DNA of 64,000 nucleotides, taken from assembly GCF_002895925.1 (NCBI RefSeq), contig NZ_NWUO01000001.1, positions 462,331 through 526,330 of the forward strand. Reading direction: 5' to 3'. The notes beneath the pieces were generated by a model that made no database searches, was not told the origin of the DNA, and saw nothing but the letters and a program-made list of their open reading frames with translations. Below are positions 1-9,522 of the stretch, piece after piece. This DNA is from Mixta theicola. Lineage in GTDB: Bacteria; Pseudomonadota; Gammaproteobacteria; Enterobacterales; Enterobacteriaceae. Each line of letters opens with the position of its first letter. The stretch's first letter is position 1. Made by a program: the position numbers and the translations under genes.

Positions 1-822
1 CGCGGCATGCTGCTGCTGACCAGCAGCGGCGTCTCTTTCGCGCACGGAGCCAACGATGGGCAGAAAGGGATGGGATTGATTATGGTGATCCTGCTGATTG
101 CGCTGCCGGGCGGGTTTGCGTTAAATCGCACTTTACCGGAGCGCGATCTGACCCGCTTAACCGTGCTGACCGCGCAGGCGCAGGCGCAGCTGCCGCAGCG
201 CAGCAATTCCACGCTGCCGATGGCAGAAAGAGAGCAGCAGGCGGTATTACTCGCATCCGGCAGAGTCACGGGCAGCCTGCATCAACGGCTGAGCGCGCTA
301 ACCCGCTTCGATCGGCTATCAACGAGCGAGGCAATCCGCCTGCGCCTGCAAATGTCGCTGACCAGTAAAACCCTGCGTCAGCTGTTAAGCAGCCCGACGC
401 CGCTTACGCACAATGAGCGCTCACTGCTGACGGCGCTGGTCGGGCAGTTAAATCACGCCAGCAGCGTGATTCCCTGGTGGGTAAAAATCATGGTGGCGCT
501 GGCGATGGGATTGGGCACCTTAACCGGCTGGCAGCGCATCGCCATTACCATTGGCGAGCGCACCGGTAAAGCGCCGCTTAGCGCAGCGCAGGGAGCCAGC
601 AGCGAGCTGGTAACCATGACGACCTTAGGCGTGGCGGAACAGTTTGGCCTGCCAGTGTCCACCACCCAGGTGCTGACCTGCGGCGTCGCAGGCAGCATGG
701 TGGCGAATCGCAGCGCCCTGCTGCGGCGCACGCTAAAGCGCATGGGGCTGGTATGGCTGCTGACGCTGCCGGTCTGCGCGCTGATGGCCGCGCTGTTTTA
801 TACGCTGCTGGTTACGCTATAG
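1..822 (+). CDS. Pit-family inorganic phosphate transporter, C-terminal part (cut by window edge)
   Basis: Integral inner-membrane low-affinity phosphate/cation symporter. The reading frame is open to base 1, so the true start lies outside the window and only about 273 C-terminal residues are present. The family signature SFAHGANDGQKGMG is near the start, and a second Pit repeat (GASSELVTMTTLGVAEQFG, then GLPVSTTQV) lies near the C-terminus. Several hydrophobic segments flank a hydrophilic central loop of about 100 residues. The end overlaps the convergent MFS gene by 25 bp. Which Pit paralogue (PitA or PitB) it is cannot be decided from this fragment. Confidence 0.9.
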   Translation, partial: RGMLLLTSSGVSFAHGANDGQKGMGLIMVILLIALPGGFALNRTLPERDLTRLTVLTAQAQAQLPQRSNSTLPMAEREQQAVLLASGRVTGSLHQRLSALTRFDRLSTSEAIRLRLQMSLTSKTLRQLLSSPTPLTHNERSLLTALVGQLNHASSVIPWWVKIMVALAMGLGTLTGWQRIAITIGERTGKAPLSAAQGASSELVTMTTLGVAEQFGLPVSTTQVLTCGVAGSMVANRSALLRRTLKRMGLVWLLTLPVCALMAALFYTLLVTL

Positions 823-2000
823 CGCGTCTTTTGCCACAGGCATAGCGTCAGCAGCATCGCCGCCAGCACTACCAGCGCGGCGGCGGGCCAGATGGATGAC
901 ATCCCGGCGCGGTTAATCAACAGGCCCGCCAGCGGGCCGGTTAATCCTAACGCCAAATCGAGAAACGCAGAGTAGATGCCCAGCGCGGCACCCTGGTTTG
1001 GCACTTCAACCTGTTTAACCGCCTCCACGCCCAGCGCCGGAAACACCAGCGAAAAACCGGCTCCGGTGCAAAAAGCGCCAACATCGACCAGCCAGGCGCT
1101 ATCCGCCTGCCAGATCAGCAGCAGTCCGGCACATTCCAGCGCAAACGAGCAGGCCGAAACCGGCAGCCCGCCGTAGCGGGTGATGGTGCGGCTAAAGCTC
1201 AGACGCATCAGGACAAAACCAATGCTGAACAGGCTGAGCGCAAAGGCCGCGCCCTGCCACTGGCGGCTGGCGAAATAAAGCGTAATAAAGGTGGCGATGG
1301 TTCCGAAACCGATGGTTCCCAGCCCCAGTCCCAGCCCGTAGGCCCAGACTTTAGAGACCACGCGATGAAATGCAATGCGTGCGCCGACGGCTACGCTGAC
1401 GGCTGGCTTGCGGCTGGCCAGTAACAGCCCAACGACGCTCATTATCGTGACCAGCGCCGCGAAGCCGTGGATGCCCATCAGCGCATTCAGCGCGACCCCG
1501 GTCGGCGCACCCAGCGCCATAGCCAGATAGGTTGCCACGCCGTTCCACGAGATCACCCGCGCCGTCTGCGTGCTGCCAACGATTTTCATGCCCCACAGCG
1601 TGGCGCCGGTGCTGCTGAAGCTCTCGCCAACGCCGAGGAAAACACGCCCGGCCGCCAGTAGCGCCAGGCTTAGCGCGGGCGTCGCGGTCGTCAGGCCAGC
1701 CAGCATGGTCAGGACGCCGCTCAGCCCGCAGCAGCTCATGCCCAGCATTACCACTTTTTTGGGGCCGAAGGCGTCGGCCAGCCGCCCGGACTGGGGACGG
1801 CTGACCAGCGTGGCGAAATACTGCACGCTAATAATCAGCCCGGCCATCAACGAGCTGTAGCCCAGCTGGTTATGGACAAAGCCGGGCAGCACCGCCAGCG
1901 GCAGACCAACCGAGAGATAACAAAAGAAGGTGAAAATGATAACGGAAAGAATCCGCCGATTAAGCTGGGCGTTGGTTAAAACGGGAGTCGTCGAGGCCAT
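798..2000 (-). CDS. MFS transporter, YhhS-like
   Basis: Twelve-helix major facilitator superfamily protein of about 400 residues. The N-terminal half (SVGLPLAVLPGFVH, then SVQYFATLVSRPQSGRLAD with the loop 2-3 motif, then FGPKK) closely resembles E. coli YhhS and YfcJ, which are putative drug or metabolite exporters. The substrate is not known. ATG codons occur at 2006 and 2000. I chose 2000 (MASTTPV); neither start has a good Shine-Dalgarno sequence, because the upstream strand is pyrimidine-rich. The 3' end runs 25 bp into the convergent phosphate transporter gene. Confidence 0.85.
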   Translation of the reverse strand: MASTTPVLTNAQLNRRILSVIIFTFFCYLSVGLPLAVLPGFVHNQLGYSSLMAGLIISVQYFATLVSRPQSGRLADAFGPKKVVMLGMSCCGLSGVLTMLAGLTTATPALSLALLAAGRVFLGVGESFSSTGATLWGMKIVGSTQTARVISWNGVATYLAMALGAPTGVALNALMGIHGFAALVTIMSVVGLLLASRKPAVSVAVGARIAFHRVVSKVWAYGLGLGLGTIGFGTIATFITLYFASRQWQGAAFALSLFSIGFVLMRLSFSRTITRYGGLPVSACSFALECAGLLLIWQADSAWLVDVGAFCTGAGFSLVFPALGVEAVKQVEVPNQGAALGIYSAFLDLALGLTGPLAGLLINRAGMSSIWPAAALVVLAAMLLTLCLWQKTRYSVTSSV

Positions 2001-2079
2001 TAGCATTCAAAAGAGAGAGAAGAGATATGAAAGCATCATACGCCAGCCCTGCCGGTGCAGGGCTATTATTATCATTATG

Positions 2080-3033
2080 TTACAAAACATCGGCCAGCCG
2101 ACACTGGCTGTCGATCGCCGCCGCGATCTCCACGGAGTTTTTTAGCGTGCGAACGGTGGTAAACAGCGTATCCGCCTGCGGATACGCCTTGCGCAGATAA
2201 CCAAGCCACTGTTTGATGCGCGCAACGTGGTACATGCCGGTATCGCCCTGCTTTTCCAGCCGGGTGTAGCGATGCAGCAGCGCCATGACCTGCGGCCAGG
2301 GCATCGGCGGCGCATTCTCTTTGATTACCCGGCTCAGGTTAGGAACATTAAGTGCACCACGGCCAATCATCACCGCATCGCAGCCGGTTGCCGCCATGCA
2401 AGCCTGGGCGCTTTGCCAGTCCCAGATCTCCCCGTTGGCGATCACCGGAATCGACAAACGCTGACGGATTTCACCAATCGCCTGCCAGTTAATCGCCTCG
2501 GCGCGATAGCCCTCTTCTTTGGTGCGGCCATGCACCACCAGTTCGCTGGCGCCCGCCTGCTGTACCGCATCGGCAATTTCAAAACGCCGCGCGCCGGAAT
2601 CCCAGCCAAGACGCACCTTCACCGTTACCGGCAGATTATCGGGCACCGCTTCGCGCATCGCTTTGGCCGCGCGATAGATAAGCTCCGGATCTTTCAGCAG
2701 CGTGGCGCCGCCGCCGCTGCCGTTAACCAGCTTCGACGGGCAGCCGCAGTTAAGATCGACGCCCCATGAACCCAGCTCCACCGCGCGCGCCGCGTTCTCC
2801 GCCAGCCACTGCGGATGCTGTCCCAGCAGCTGCACCCTGACTAAAGTACCGGAGGAGGTACGGCTCTGGTGCCGTAGCTCCGGGCAGAGACGCAGGAAAG
2901 ATTTTACCGGCAGCAGCTGATCCACCACGCGTAAAAATTCGGTGATGCAAAGATCGTAATCATTCACTGAGGTCAGCAATTCGCGTACCAGAGAATCCAG
3001 TACGCCTTCCATCGGCGCCAGTAACACCCGCAT
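2080..3033 (-). CDS. dusC: tRNA-dihydrouridine(16) synthase DusC
   Basis: Flavoenzyme that reduces uridine 16 in the tRNA D-loop, using FMN and NADPH. The 317 residues begin [19 protein letters not shown] and align almost throughout with E. coli DusC (315 aa). Visible features are the TIM-barrel start APMEGV, the catalytic-cysteine region DLNCGCPSK (about residues 94-102), the FMN-binding [10 protein letters not shown] and IANGEIWD, and IGRGAL. It is transcribed alone, between rhlE and the MFS gene. The subclass is judged from overall similarity. Confidence 0.95.
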   Translation of the reverse strand: MRVLLAPMEGVLDSLVRELLTSVNDYDLCITEFLRVVDQLLPVKSFLRLCPELRHQSRTSSGTLVRVQLLGQHPQWLAENAARAVELGSWGVDLNCGCPSKLVNGSGGGATLLKDPELIYRAAKAMREAVPDNLPVTVKVRLGWDSGARRFEIADAVQQAGASELVVHGRTKEEGYRAEAINWQAIGEIRQRLSIPVIANGEIWDWQSAQACMAATGCDAVMIGRGALNVPNLSRVIKENAPPMPWPQVMALLHRYTRLEKQGDTGMYHVARIKQWLGYLRKAYPQADTLFTTVRTLKNSVEIAAAIDSQCRLADVL

Positions 3034-3164
3034 GACAGATACCTTTGAAAAAATTGACGCGCAAGTTTACGCCTTTTGCGTAAAGGTGAAAATCACCTGA
3101 GCAGGCGTTTATTGCAGAAGCGGATAGAAAATAAGGGAGGTAACAGGGCGCCGATCGGCAAACT

Positions 3165-3189
3165 GACGGCTACCGCTGGGGTAGCCGTC
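3165..3189 (-). terminator. Hairpin downstream of rhlE
   Basis: A perfect 10-bp inverted repeat (GACGGCTACC at 3165-3174, GGTAGCCGTC at 3180-3189) with a 5-nt loop lies just past the rhlE stop. The T-tract on the minus strand is weak (AGTTTG), so termination efficiency is uncertain. Confidence 0.5.
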
Positions 3190-3204
3190 TTCAGCAAGGC
3201 GGAA

Positions 3205-4776
3205 TTAACGGTTGCCGGAAGGCTTATCGCTGCGCGCATGCGCCGGACGCTGGCCGGAGGTGCGGCGCGGCTGGTTGCCATCGCCGGAAATACGGCGCGG
3301 ATGGCTGCTGTCGCCGGAAGTACGACGCGGCTGATTGCCATCGCCGGAAATACGGCGCGGATGGCTGCTGTCGCCGGAAGCGCGGCGCGGCTGATTGCCG
3401 TCACGCTCACTGGAGGCACGACGCGGCTGATTGCCATCACGCTCACCGGAGGCGCGGCGCGGCTGATTGCCGTCACGCTCGCCGGAGGCACGACGCGGCT
3501 GGCGATCGGCTGAGGCGGATTGACGCTGGCCTGAAGGCTGACGATCGCCGCCCTGAGCGCGACCGCCCTGGCTACGTCCACCGCCGCCACCGCCACGCTG
3601 CTGGCGACCATTCAGGATCGGCTCCGCTTTAATGCTCGGATCCGGCTCAAAGCCCGGCTGCGCCATGCGCGGGATTTCACGTTTCAGCAGACGTTCAATA
3701 TCACGCAGCAGCTTATGCTCATCAACGCAGACCAGCGAAATCGCTTCGCCGGTTGCGGCGGCACGGCCGGTACGACCGATACGGTGCACATAATCTTCCG
3801 GCACGTTCGGCAGCTCATAGTTAACCACGTGCGGCAGTTCTTCAATATCCAGACCGCGCGCGGCAATATCGGTCGCCACCAGCACGCGAATTTGGCCGCC
3901 TTTAAAGTCGCTCAGCGCACGCGTACGCGCGCCCTGGCTTTTATTACCGTGGATCGCGGCGGCGGTGATGCCATCTTTATTCAGCTGCTCGGCTAAATGG
4001 TTGGCGCCATGCTTGGTGCGGGTAAATACCAGCACCTGCTGCCAGTTGCCCTGGCCGATCATCAGCGACAGCAGTTCCCGCTTGCGCTTCTTATCAACAA
4101 AATGCACATGCTGGGTAATCTGTTCAGAGGCGGTGTTGCGACGCGCCACTTCAACCTGGCTGGGGTTATCCAGCAGCTTCTCCGCCAGAGATTTAATCTC
4201 ATCGGAGAAGGTGGCGGAAAACAGCAGGTTCTGACGTTTCGCCGGCAGGCGCGCCAGCACGCGACGAATATCATGGATAAAGCCCATATCAAGCATACGG
4301 TCCGCTTCATCCAGCACCAGGATTTCTACCTGTGACAGATCGACCGCATTTTGCTGCGCCAGATCGAGCAGACGGCCCGGCGTTGCCACCAGCACATCCA
4401 CGCCGCCGCGCAGTTTCATCATCTGCGGGTTAATGCTGACGCCGCCGAACACCACCAGCGAGCGCAGGTTGAGGTATTTACTGTAGTCATGGACGTTTTC
4501 GCCCACCTGCGCCGCCAGTTCACGCGTCGGGGTGAGAATTAATGCGCGTACCGGACGACGGCTTTTCGCCGTCAGCGGCTTCGCGCTCAGGCGCTGCAGG
4601 ATGGGCAGCGTAAAGCCTGCCGTCTTGCCGGTGCCGGTTTGGGCGCTGGCCATCAGGTCGCGGCCTGCCAGTACCACCGGGATAGCCTGGCGCTGTACCG
4701 GGGTAGGCTCACGATAGCCTTGCTCGGCAACGGCACGCAAAATATCGGCGTTCAGGCCGAGAGAATCAAAGGACAT
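3205..4776 (-). CDS. rhlE: ATP-dependent DEAD-box RNA helicase RhlE
   Basis: DEAD-box helicase that remodels RNA during ribosome assembly and mRNA decay. The start [20 protein letters not shown] is family-typical, with GGAG about 10 nt upstream. The Q motif is EPTPVQ, motif I is [10 protein letters not shown] (residues 43-52), motif Ib is PTRELA, motif II is DEAD (156-159), motif III is SAT, and motif VI is [10 protein letters not shown]. It has 523 residues, about 70 more than E. coli RhlE. The excess is a low-complexity basic tail from about residue 400: a poly-Gly stretch, then tandem RRxSG repeats. The catalytic core appears intact. Confidence 0.96.
   Translation of the reverse strand: MSFDSLGLNADILRAVAEQGYREPTPVQRQAIPVVLAGRDLMASAQTGTGKTAGFTLPILQRLSAKPLTAKSRRPVRALILTPTRELAAQVGENVHDYSKYLNLRSLVVFGGVSINPQMMKLRGGVDVLVATPGRLLDLAQQNAVDLSQVEILVLDEADRMLDMGFIHDIRRVLARLPAKRQNLLFSATFSDEIKSLAEKLLDNPSQVEVARRNTASEQITQHVHFVDKKRKRELLSLMIGQGNWQQVLVFTRTKHGANHLAEQLNKDGITAAAIHGNKSQGARTRALSDFKGGQIRVLVATDIAARGLDIEELPHVVNYELPNVPEDYVHRIGRTGRAAATGEAISLVCVDEHKLLRDIERLLKREIPRMAQPGFEPDPSIKAEPILNGRQQRGGGGGGRSQGGRAQGGDRQPSGQRQSASADRQPRRASGERDGNQPRRASGERDGNQPRRASSERDGNQPRRASGDSSHPRRISGDGNQPRRTSGDSSHPRRISGDGNQPRRTSGQRPAHARSDKPSGNR
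3268..3495 (-). repeat. Tandem repeats encoding the RhlE C-terminal RRxSG tail
   Basis: Residues 428-503 of RhlE consist of three 12-residue units ([12 protein letters not shown] and variants) followed by four 10-residue units that alternate RRxSGDSSHP and [10 protein letters not shown]. At the DNA level these are 36-bp units, then 30-bp units arranged as a 60-bp higher-order repeat. They are in frame, and the protein continues to an ordinary C-terminus (SDKPSGNR). The length is probably variable between strains by slippage. Confidence 0.9.
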
Positions 4777-4963
4777 AGGGGTTCAACTCCGGTTCCGCCC
4801 TGACCGTCGTTAACGGTGCAGTTTCCAGGGGGGAGATCATGACGCTTGTTGAGCAAGCGGTTGAAAGGGCACAAACTACGGTGCGTAATGAGATCAGTGT
4901 AACAGTTTATGCGTCGTGGGGATAGCGGCGCACCGCTGTCGCGTTAAAAAGCGCGCGGCGGCA

Positions 4964-4994
4964 GAAAAAACCAGGGCCGCACGATGCGGCCCTG
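4964..4994 (-). terminator. Rho-independent terminator of ybhQ
   Basis: A ten-bp GC-rich stem (CAGGGCCGCA at 4972-4981, TGCGGCCCTG at 4985-4994) with a 3-nt loop is followed on the minus strand by six T residues (4964-4969). It lies directly after the ybhQ stop. Confidence 0.85.
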
Positions 4995-5014
4995 ACGCTG
5001 GCGGAATAAAAAGA

Positions 5015-5407
5015 TTAGCTGCGTTTCTTTTCGATATGCGGCGACGGCTCTTTTGCCAACAGCGAAACCAGCGCCGGTCCGGCCAGCATTATCAGACCAA
5101 GGCAGGCCAGCAGCAGGTTGTTATGCAGAATGTGCGAGACTAAAAACAGCAGCAGCATCGCCGCGCCGAAATAGTAGGTGGTGGTCATCTCTTCTAAAAA
5201 ATCACCGGTACGCCGCAAACGCGGAATACGCTGCGTCAGCAGCATAGCAATAAACACCGCAGCATAGGCGGCAACCAGTACGCTACTCACCTCAACCAAC
5301 GCCCGTTCCCGCCAGCCCCAAACCAGAGCGACAAGCATCAACAGATGCAAAGAAATGTGCAGACAGGGTTGGCCAGTGGCAATCTGTATACGGTTAAACC
5401 ATTTCAT
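5015..5407 (-). CDS. ybhQ: Inner membrane protein YbhQ
   Basis: Small inner-membrane protein of unknown function. The start at 5407 (MKWFNRIQIATGQ) is chosen over an upstream in-frame ATG at 5536 because it has AGGAGA 6 nt upstream and matches the length and N-terminus of E. coli YbhQ (136 aa). The 130 residues contain four hydrophobic segments, the motif DFLEEMTTTYYFGAA, and AGPALVSLLAK near the C-terminus, all conserved in YbhQ. It is divergent from the ybhP-clsB-ybhN operon, as in E. coli. Confidence 0.9.
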   Translation of the reverse strand: MKWFNRIQIATGQPCLHISLHLLMLVALVWGWRERALVEVSSVLVAAYAAVFIAMLLTQRIPRLRRTGDFLEEMTTTYYFGAAMLLLFLVSHILHNNLLLACLGLIMLAGPALVSLLAKEPSPHIEKKRS

Positions 5408-5584
5408 TCTCTTCTCCTGACCGCGTTTGAAGGCGATCCAAGTTGTCGGCAAAGCCGACGACGAATGTCCATAATGTAACGTAGTTTTCGGACGATGCCG
5501 CAAAACGCAGCGGAAGTCAGCGCCCTTTTGTGACAAAGACTACACTTTATCGGAAATCAAAATCAAAAGGAGAGCGCCCCCAGT

Positions 5585-6346
5585 ATGTCACAAAAAGCGC
5601 AAGGATTTTCCTTTAAAGTCCTGACAATTAATACACATAAGGGTTTCACCAGTTTTAACCGGCGCTTTATTTTACCGGAGCTGCGCGAAGCGGTGCGTGC
5701 GACCTCCGCCGATATTGTTTTTTTACAGGAGGTCATGGGGACGCACGCGACTCATCCGCTGCAGGTGGAAAACTGGCCGGACACCCCGCACTATGAGTTT
5801 CTCGCCGATACCATGTGGAACGATTACGCTTACGGGCGCAACGCGGTCTATCCTGAAGGACATCACGGTAACGCAATACTTTCCCGTTTCCCGATCCTGG
5901 AGTATGAGAACCGCGATATTTCGGTGGCGGGCACGGAGAAGCGTGGCGTGCTGCACTGTCATTTACAGCTTCCCGATCGCGACCAGACGCTGCACGTGAT
6001 GTGCGTTCATCTCGGCCTGCGCGATGCGCATCGTCAGGCGCAAATGCAGATGATGTGCGAGATGATCGCCGCCCTGCCCCCCGATGCACCGCTGGTGGTG
6101 GCGGGCGATTTTAACGACTGGCAAATTCGCGCTAATGAAATGCTGAAGCGCTGCGCCAACCTTGATGAAGTGTTTAGCCGTAAGCATGGACGTCCGGCAC
6201 GCACTTTTCCGGCGCGTTTTCCGCTGTTACGTCTCGATCGTATTTACGTGCGTAACGCCGGAACCAGCCACCCCTGGGCATTACCCATGCGGCCCTGGTC
6301 TCACCTTTCCGATCATGCGCCGCTGGCCGTGGAGATTCACTTATGA
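5585..6346 (+). CDS. ybhP: Endonuclease/exonuclease/phosphatase-family protein YbhP
   Basis: Member of the EEP superfamily of metal-dependent phosphoesterases (DNase I, sphingomyelinase and related enzymes). The 253 residues show [16 protein letters not shown] (metal-binding Glu), [23 protein letters not shown] and the terminal [10 protein letters not shown] (catalytic Asp-His). The true substrate is unknown. It overlaps clsB by 4 bp (ATGA), so it is translationally coupled to cardiolipin synthase, which suggests a role in phospholipid or membrane metabolism. Confidence 0.93.
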   Translation: MSQKAQGFSFKVLTINTHKGFTSFNRRFILPELREAVRATSADIVFLQEVMGTHATHPLQVENWPDTPHYEFLADTMWNDYAYGRNAVYPEGHHGNAILSRFPILEYENRDISVAGTEKRGVLHCHLQLPDRDQTLHVMCVHLGLRDAHRQAQMQMMCEMIAALPPDAPLVVAGDFNDWQIRANEMLKRCANLDEVFSRKHGRPARTFPARFPLLRLDRIYVRNAGTSHPWALPMRPWSHLSDHAPLAVEIHL

Positions 6347-7587
6347 CGATGAGCTGGCGCGATGGTAACCGTATCCAGCTATTGGAAAACGGTGAACAGT
6401 TTTTTCCGCGCGTATTTGGCGCGATCCGGCGCGCGCAGCAGAGCGTGCTGCTGGAAACCTTTATTCTGTTTGAGGATAACGTTGGAAAGGCGCTGCATCG
6501 CGAACTGCTGGCGGCCACCCAGCGCGGCGTGAAAATCGAGATAATGGTGGATGGCTACGGCTCGCCCGATCTGTCGGATGAGTTTGTTTCCAGCCTGACC
6601 TCCGCTGGCGTGCGCTTTCTCTATTACGATCCGCGTCCGCTGGTGATGGGCATGCGCACCAATCTCTTTCGTCGGCTGCACCGTAAAATCGTGGTGGTCG
6701 ATGGCGTTATCGCCTTTGTCGGCGGCATTAACTTTTCGATTGAACACAACTCCGACTTCGGCCCGCAGGCCAAGCAGGACTATGCCGTTGAGGTTAAAGG
6801 GCCGATCGTTGACGATATTGGCGCTTTTGTGCTGGAGGCTTTCGGCAGCGAGGCGAATACGCGCCGCTGGTGGGGACACCGCTCTCATCGTCCGGCGCGC
6901 AACCAGAAGCCGGGCGATGCGCAGGCGCTATTCGTTTTTCGCGATAATGATGAACACAGCGATGATATTGAACAGCACTATATGGAGATGCTGAGCAACG
7001 CGAAACAGGATGTGATTATCGCCAATGCCTACTTTTTCCCCGGCTATCGCCTGCTGCGCGAAATGAAAAATGCCGCCCAGCGCGGCGTGCGCGTGCGTCT
7101 GATCGTACAGGGCGAACCCGATATGCCGATTGTCAAAGTTGGCGCGGAGCTGCTGTATAACTACCTGGTGGAAGGCGGCGTGGAGGTGTACGAATATACC
7201 CGCCGTCCGCTGCACGGTAAGGTGGCGGTACAGGATCGGCAATGGGCCACGGTCGGCTCCAGCAATCTCGATCCGCTTAGCCTGTCGCTTAACCTGGAGG
7301 CTAACCTGATTATTCACGATCGACAGTTTAATCAGACGCTGCGCGATAATCTGGAGCGGCTGTTACAGCAAGACTGCGTGCGCGTGCAGGAAGAGAAACT
7401 GCCGAAGCGCACCTGGCTGCAGCTGACTAAAAGCGTCATCGTGTTCCACTTCCTGCGCCATTTCCCCGCTATCGCCGGCTGGTTGCCCGCCCATACGCCT
7501 AAAGTAAAGCAGGTGCCGCCGCCGGTTCAGCCGGAACTGGAAACCCAGGATCGCGTTGATAGCGATAAACAAGGAGTGAAACCCTGA
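6343..7587 (+). CDS. clsB: Cardiolipin synthase B
   Basis: Phospholipase D-superfamily enzyme that makes cardiolipin or phosphatidylglycerol at the inner membrane. It has 414 residues, close to E. coli ClsB (413). Two HKD catalytic motifs are visible: [18 protein letters not shown] in the first half and [18 protein letters not shown] in the second. It lies between ybhP (4-bp overlap) and ybhN (1-nt overlap) in one operon. In E. coli, ClsB activity is boosted by YbhP; whether this holds here is inference. Confidence 0.95.
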   Translation: MTMSWRDGNRIQLLENGEQFFPRVFGAIRRAQQSVLLETFILFEDNVGKALHRELLAATQRGVKIEIMVDGYGSPDLSDEFVSSLTSAGVRFLYYDPRPLVMGMRTNLFRRLHRKIVVVDGVIAFVGGINFSIEHNSDFGPQAKQDYAVEVKGPIVDDIGAFVLEAFGSEANTRRWWGHRSHRPARNQKPGDAQALFVFRDNDEHSDDIEQHYMEMLSNAKQDVIIANAYFFPGYRLLREMKNAAQRGVRVRLIVQGEPDMPIVKVGAELLYNYLVEGGVEVYEYTRRPLHGKVAVQDRQWATVGSSNLDPLSLSLNLEANLIIHDRQFNQTLRDNLERLLQQDCVRVQEEKLPKRTWLQLTKSVIVFHFLRHFPAIAGWLPAHTPKVKQVPPPVQPELETQDRVDSDKQGVKP

Positions 7588-8642
7588 TGTCAAAAGCCCA
7601 TCCAAATTGGAAACTGGCCAAAAAGATCCTCACCTGGCTGTTCTTTATTGCGGTTGTTGTGCTGCTGGTAATCTATGCCCGCAAAGTAAACTGGGAAGAA
7701 GTCTGGAAGGTCATCGTTAACTATAACCGCGTAGCGATTCTCAGCGCGGTGGGGCTGGTGATCCTGAGCTATCTCGCCTATGGCGGCTACGACCTGATTG
7801 GCCGCGCCTACTGCGGTCATAAGCTGGCCAAACGTCAGGTGATGCTGGTTTCGTTTATCTGTTATGCCTTTAACCTGACGCTTAGCACCTGGGTTGGCGG
7901 CGTGGCAATGCGTTACCGGCTTTACTCACGGCTGGGGCTAAGCGGCAGCACTATCACCCGCATTTTCTCCCTGAGTATCGCCACTAACTGGCTCGGTTAT
8001 ATCCTGCTGGCGGGCATTATTTTTACCGCCGGTATGGTGCCGGTGCCGCCCGGTTGGTTTATTGGCGAAGGGACGCTGCGGCTGATTGGCGGCATTCTGG
8101 CGCTGCTGGTTATTGCCTATCTGGCCGCCTGCGCCTTTTCCAAACGGCGTCGCTGGACGATTAAAGGCCAGAAGCTGGCGCTGCCTTCGCTGCGTATGGC
8201 GCTGTTCCAGTTTGCTATCTCCAGCGCCAACTGGATGGTAATGGGCACCATTATCTGGCTGCTGCTGGGACAGGAAGTAAACTATCCGGTGGTGCTGGGC
8301 GTGCTGCTGATCAGCAGTATCGCCGGGGTAATCATCCATATCCCGGCCGGTATCGGCGTGCTGGAAGCGGTGTTTTTGGCGCTGCTGCGCGGCGAGCACG
8401 CCGGTCACGGGCAGATTATCGCCGCCCTGCTCGCCTATCGGATGCTCTACTTTATCCTGCCGCTGCTGCTGGCGCTGGTGCTTTATCTGTGGCTGGAAAG
8501 CCGGGCGAAGCATCTGCGCGTGAAAAACGAGCGTAAAATGCAGCAGGAAGCGCACGGCAAATCGACGGAGCAGGACAGGCACCAGGCTAAACGGCACGAG
8601 ACGGACGATGGGCTAAATCAGCACAGTAAACTTGTCCAGTAA
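7587..8642 (+). CDS. ybhN: YbhN, LPG synthase/flippase-like (UPF0104) membrane protein
   Basis: Polytopic inner-membrane protein of the lysylphosphatidylglycerol synthetase TM-domain family. About eight hydrophobic segments are visible, with the conserved TLSTWVGGVAMRYRLYSRLG and HIPAGIGVLEAVFLAL motifs. Its last position in the operon with clsB suggests lipid handling. At 351 residues it is longer than E. coli YbhN (about 318). The excess is a hydrophilic Lys/Arg/Gln/His-rich tail after LWLESRAKHLRVKN, predicted to face the cytoplasm. Function is inferred from family and context only. Confidence 0.9.
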   Translation: MSKAHPNWKLAKKILTWLFFIAVVVLLVIYARKVNWEEVWKVIVNYNRVAILSAVGLVILSYLAYGGYDLIGRAYCGHKLAKRQVMLVSFICYAFNLTLSTWVGGVAMRYRLYSRLGLSGSTITRIFSLSIATNWLGYILLAGIIFTAGMVPVPPGWFIGEGTLRLIGGILALLVIAYLAACAFSKRRRWTIKGQKLALPSLRMALFQFAISSANWMVMGTIIWLLLGQEVNYPVVLGVLLISSIAGVIIHIPAGIGVLEAVFLALLRGEHAGHGQIIAALLAYRMLYFILPLLLALVLYLWLESRAKHLRVKNERKMQQEAHGKSTEQDRHQAKRHETDDGLNQHSKLVQ

Positions 8643-8646
8643 CGGT

Positions 8647-8669
8647 AAAACCCGGCAGCGCACGCCGGG
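8647..8669 (-). terminator. Terminator of the chb operon
   Basis: The inverted repeat CCCGGC (8651-8656) / GCCGGG (8664-8669) is followed on the minus strand by TTTT. It lies in the short convergent gap between ybhN and chbG, about 45 bp past the chbG stop. Confidence 0.65.
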
Positions 8670-8714
8670 CTGCCGCTTACCTGAGCGTCGGTCTCTGCAT
8701 GTTAAAACCACGCC

Positions 8715-9476
8715 TTATACATCCCCATAGGTCCGCAGCCGATACCCTCGTTCGGCGATGGCATATTTCAACGACGGGGAAGTGAGCACGTCGAGCTCAT
8801 CCAGCCGGGGCCAGCAATAGTCGCTGGTAAGAAGCGTACGATCGATAAAGGCGGGATGACACATCACTTCAAGGGATTGCACGTCACGCGCCAGCGCGCG
8901 ATCCAGTATCTCCAGGAATAAGGATTGCGTAATGGCCTCGCCGTAAAAATCACTGGCGAAATGTTGCGTACTTTTTGCGCCGTGCAGCGCAATCCCGTGC
9001 GTTTTTATCTCCTGGCGATCGATACGTATCGCCATGCCCTTCTCTTTAGCGAAAGCTTCGACGATGGGGAAAATTTGCGGGATCATATGGACATGATGAT
9101 GACTGTCGATATGCGTTGGCGCACGGCCAAACAGTTTAATGAAGCGGGCAAACTGGCAGGCCAGCTCCTGCTGAATCTCTTCCAGCGGCAAGGTATCCGC
9201 CTGCGCCCTTTGCCAAATCCCTTTATCCAGCTCGCCCTGGCCGTTGACCAGATTCGGCATAGCTGAAAGCGGCTTTCCCAGCGTTAATACAAAGTGCATG
9301 CCCACGGCCAGCCTGGGATGAGCCTTGCTCAGGGCCGCGGCGTGTTCTGCGCCCGCCGCGTTCATCATGGCGGTAGTGGATGTCACTACGCCGTGGCTAA
9401 ATGCCTCGATAATGCCGTAATTTTGCGCCCGGCAGAGGCCAAAATCATCGGCATTCACAATTAATAATTTATCCAT
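8715..9476 (-). CDS. chbG: Chitooligosaccharide deacetylase ChbG
   Basis: YdjC-family metal-dependent deacetylase. It removes an acetyl group from chitobiose-6-phosphate or chitotriose-6-phosphate, which produces the ChbR inducer and the ChbF substrate. The 253 residues show [12 protein letters not shown] at the N-terminus (metal-binding Asp), GMHFVLT, and [12 protein letters not shown] with clustered metal-binding histidines. It is the last gene of chbBCARFG, 47 bp after chbF. A short inverted repeat between the two genes (CGCCTTC / GAAGGCG, near 9490-9511) might tune processing or expression. Confidence 0.95.
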   Translation of the reverse strand: MDKLLIVNADDFGLCRAQNYGIIEAFSHGVVTSTTAMMNAAGAEHAAALSKAHPRLAVGMHFVLTLGKPLSAMPNLVNGQGELDKGIWQRAQADTLPLEEIQQELACQFARFIKLFGRAPTHIDSHHHVHMIPQIFPIVEAFAKEKGMAIRIDRQEIKTHGIALHGAKSTQHFASDFYGEAITQSLFLEILDRALARDVQSLEVMCHPAFIDRTLLTSDYCWPRLDELDVLTSPSLKYAIAERGYRLRTYGDV

Positions 9477-9522
9477 AAGCGCCTCCTGAAACGCCTTCCC
9501 TGGAGAAGGCGGCGGTGTTGGG

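Noticed and set aside
2227..2769. 180-codon plus-strand open frame opposite dusC (and similar long antisense frames opposite ybhN, nadA, galT, bioB and yaiW)
   Set aside because: High-GC antisense shadows of conserved genes, rich in His/Arg/Gln and lacking any family signature.
3268..3495. CRISPR-like appearance of the spaced repeats
   Set aside because: The repeats are contiguous, coding and in frame with RhlE, with no unique spacers and no cas genes.
3076..3513. Repetitive plus-strand open frame opposite rhlE, and a minus-strand out-of-frame one at 3093-3611
   Set aside because: Both are shadows of the in-frame RhlE repeats; neither has a ribosome site or family.
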